A DNA stretch of 64,000 nucleotides from Thunnus maccoyii (lineage: Eukaryota; Chordata; Actinopteri; Scombriformes; Scombridae): positions 24,828,425-24,892,424 of the forward strand of contig NC_056546.1 of the NCBI RefSeq assembly GCF_910596095.1. The letters are read 5' to 3'. This document shows, piece after piece, positions 62,646 through 64,000 of the stretch. The notes below the pieces were generated by a model. The model was not told where the DNA came from and ran no database searches. It saw only the letters and a list, made by a program, of their open reading frames with translations. The position numbers and the translations under genes are program-made. Numbering within the stretch: the first letter of the stretch is position 1; every line of letters begins with the position of its first letter.

Positions 62646-64000
62646 TTTCACCACTGCCTGGGCCCCCTCTAACAGCCCAAAAAACATGCGGAATATTGTT
62701 TTATCACATTAATGCTTCATGGCTTTTAGCATAAATTTTATGAGAATCACTTATAAACATGATTTTGAAATGACGTGTCAGAAGTCCGCAACAGAAAATC
62801 AGGCATTATTTCTGTTTGGAGTCTCCAGCTGTAAAACATGGTTAAATAATGGATTTTCATCTTCTCTATGACTGTGATTGGTGTTGACCTTGTTATGCAG
62901 CACTTCTTCCAAATAAATTCATTTGGATTTCAGTTTATGAAGTTTCATAACAGTTTGTTAATAAGAGGTGTAACAGGGTGATAACATACAACTTTTTGTC
63001 AAACAAAAGGAATAGCCTATATTTGTTCATGCTCATATACACTATATCGTCTTAATCATGAAATATTCCCATTTTTCTTGTGATATCAATTCTTTATGGT
63101 CATGTCTGTCTTTTGTCACCTTTGTCAAACATGTAAAACCAATTTGTAGCCAAGGGAAGGGTTACCACTTCAACATTTTTCTACATATTGAGTTTTAATA
63201 GGGCCAGAAGAAAATTTAAGTATTAAAAAGAGAAAAACACATACAGCAATAAGCTCTGTAGGGCCCCAAACAATGAGGAAATAAAGCAAATTTCCACAAA
63301 ACACAATGGTCAAATGTGCCAAGATAGATAAATGTAAATATTTTGACATACTGTATGACAAATATGACCTTGTGGTCAGGTTTCATATACTGGCTTAAAA
63401 TATACTGAGACTAGAGACAAAACCCTCTAGTGATTAATTAGGTGGAGGAAACGCCAGAAAGTACAATAAGGTATAAATACTTAACAATAAAAATCCCTAC
63501 AGGGGAGAGAAACCAGCTTCAGCTCTCCCACCACAATCCACATTCCCTGACAGATGTAACAGGAGTGTAGCCTGCCATACAGCCATTCTATCACAGATGT
63601 TGCCAGAGAATAATACACTTTGGCAAGAGAGGGCTTATAAAATCTAATTTATTTGGCTAAATTAAGCAAATCTTCATAGCACGTCACATTCCATCTCCAC
63701 GGTGTGTTTGATGGCAGAAGACCATGGAGGAGAGAGCGGGCAGGAAAATAGAAAAATAGACACCGACTTAACATCATTCCTCAAATAACATTTTGCACAG
63801 ACATCTCATTATGTTATATCATTTTCTCTGTAATGGTAAGGTATTGTCATGACGGTAAGCTTGTCTAGGTTTGGTCCTTCACGGCACACTATTGATTATA
63901 AATGCAATTATTTCACATTGTGCAGTTTAAATGGAATTAATATTATATATTAATTTACCAATCTAGTCATATCAATCTCTTTTTGTAAACAAACACTAAA
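62646..64000. other. Non-coding, no gene seen
   Basis: AT-rich sequence without an open frame, domain or transposon end that I can name. Confidence 0.45.

Overview
The window looks like nuclear DNA of a bony fish, most likely a percomorph teleost. It is AT-rich and gene-poor, with spliced genes that have GT-AG introns, vertebrate AATAAA polyadenylation signals, (TG)n microsatellites, and many decayed repeats of fish type: hAT-like and piggyBac/Harbinger-like elements, L2/Rex-like LINEs, tRNA-derived SINEs and an LTR-like unit. I can support only three protein-coding genes.

Layout. From 1 to about 15,970 there is non-coding DNA with a TTAA-flanked MITE (5730-6035), a compound microsatellite (7194-7326) and SINE remnants. 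At 15,973-17,464 lies the coding exon of a heparan sulfate glucosamine 3-O-sulfotransferase 1 (hs3st1-type, + strand, 313 residues in one exon, with a 5'UTR splice acceptor and a poly(A) signal). From about 22,100 to 55,000 is a transposon graveyard. It holds a broken hAT transposase with another repeat inside it, nested non-autonomous elements, a 49-bp inverted repeat next to a hammerhead-like motif, two LINE copies each split by a younger element, a solo-LTR-like unit, and fragments of one abundant hAT-like repeat in both orientations.

From 56,086 to 60,231 two tandem homeobox genes on the - strand match the Vent family: a vent-like gene (201 residues) and, upstream of it, a vox-like gene (251 residues). 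Each has three exons, with the same intron phases (1, then 0 between homeodomain residues 44 and 45), a homeodomain with Thr47, a TATA box, and short introns. These genes are known as ventralising transcriptional repressors of early fish embryos, downstream of BMP signalling and Pou5f3.

The most interesting signal is in the two Vent-family promoters. At almost the same distance from each start codon (about 212-214 bp) both carry GGCGCC-N5-GTCTG, the spacing expected of a Smad1/5-Smad4 BMP response element. Both also have the same 11-mer with an octamer (ATTTGCAT) just upstream of the TATA box and a GGTTAAT element between the two. The DNA between the genes has a perfect AATTAG-GA-CTAATT palindrome that fits the reported Vent binding site, suggesting auto- or cross-regulation. 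No new enzyme system or defence locus is visible.
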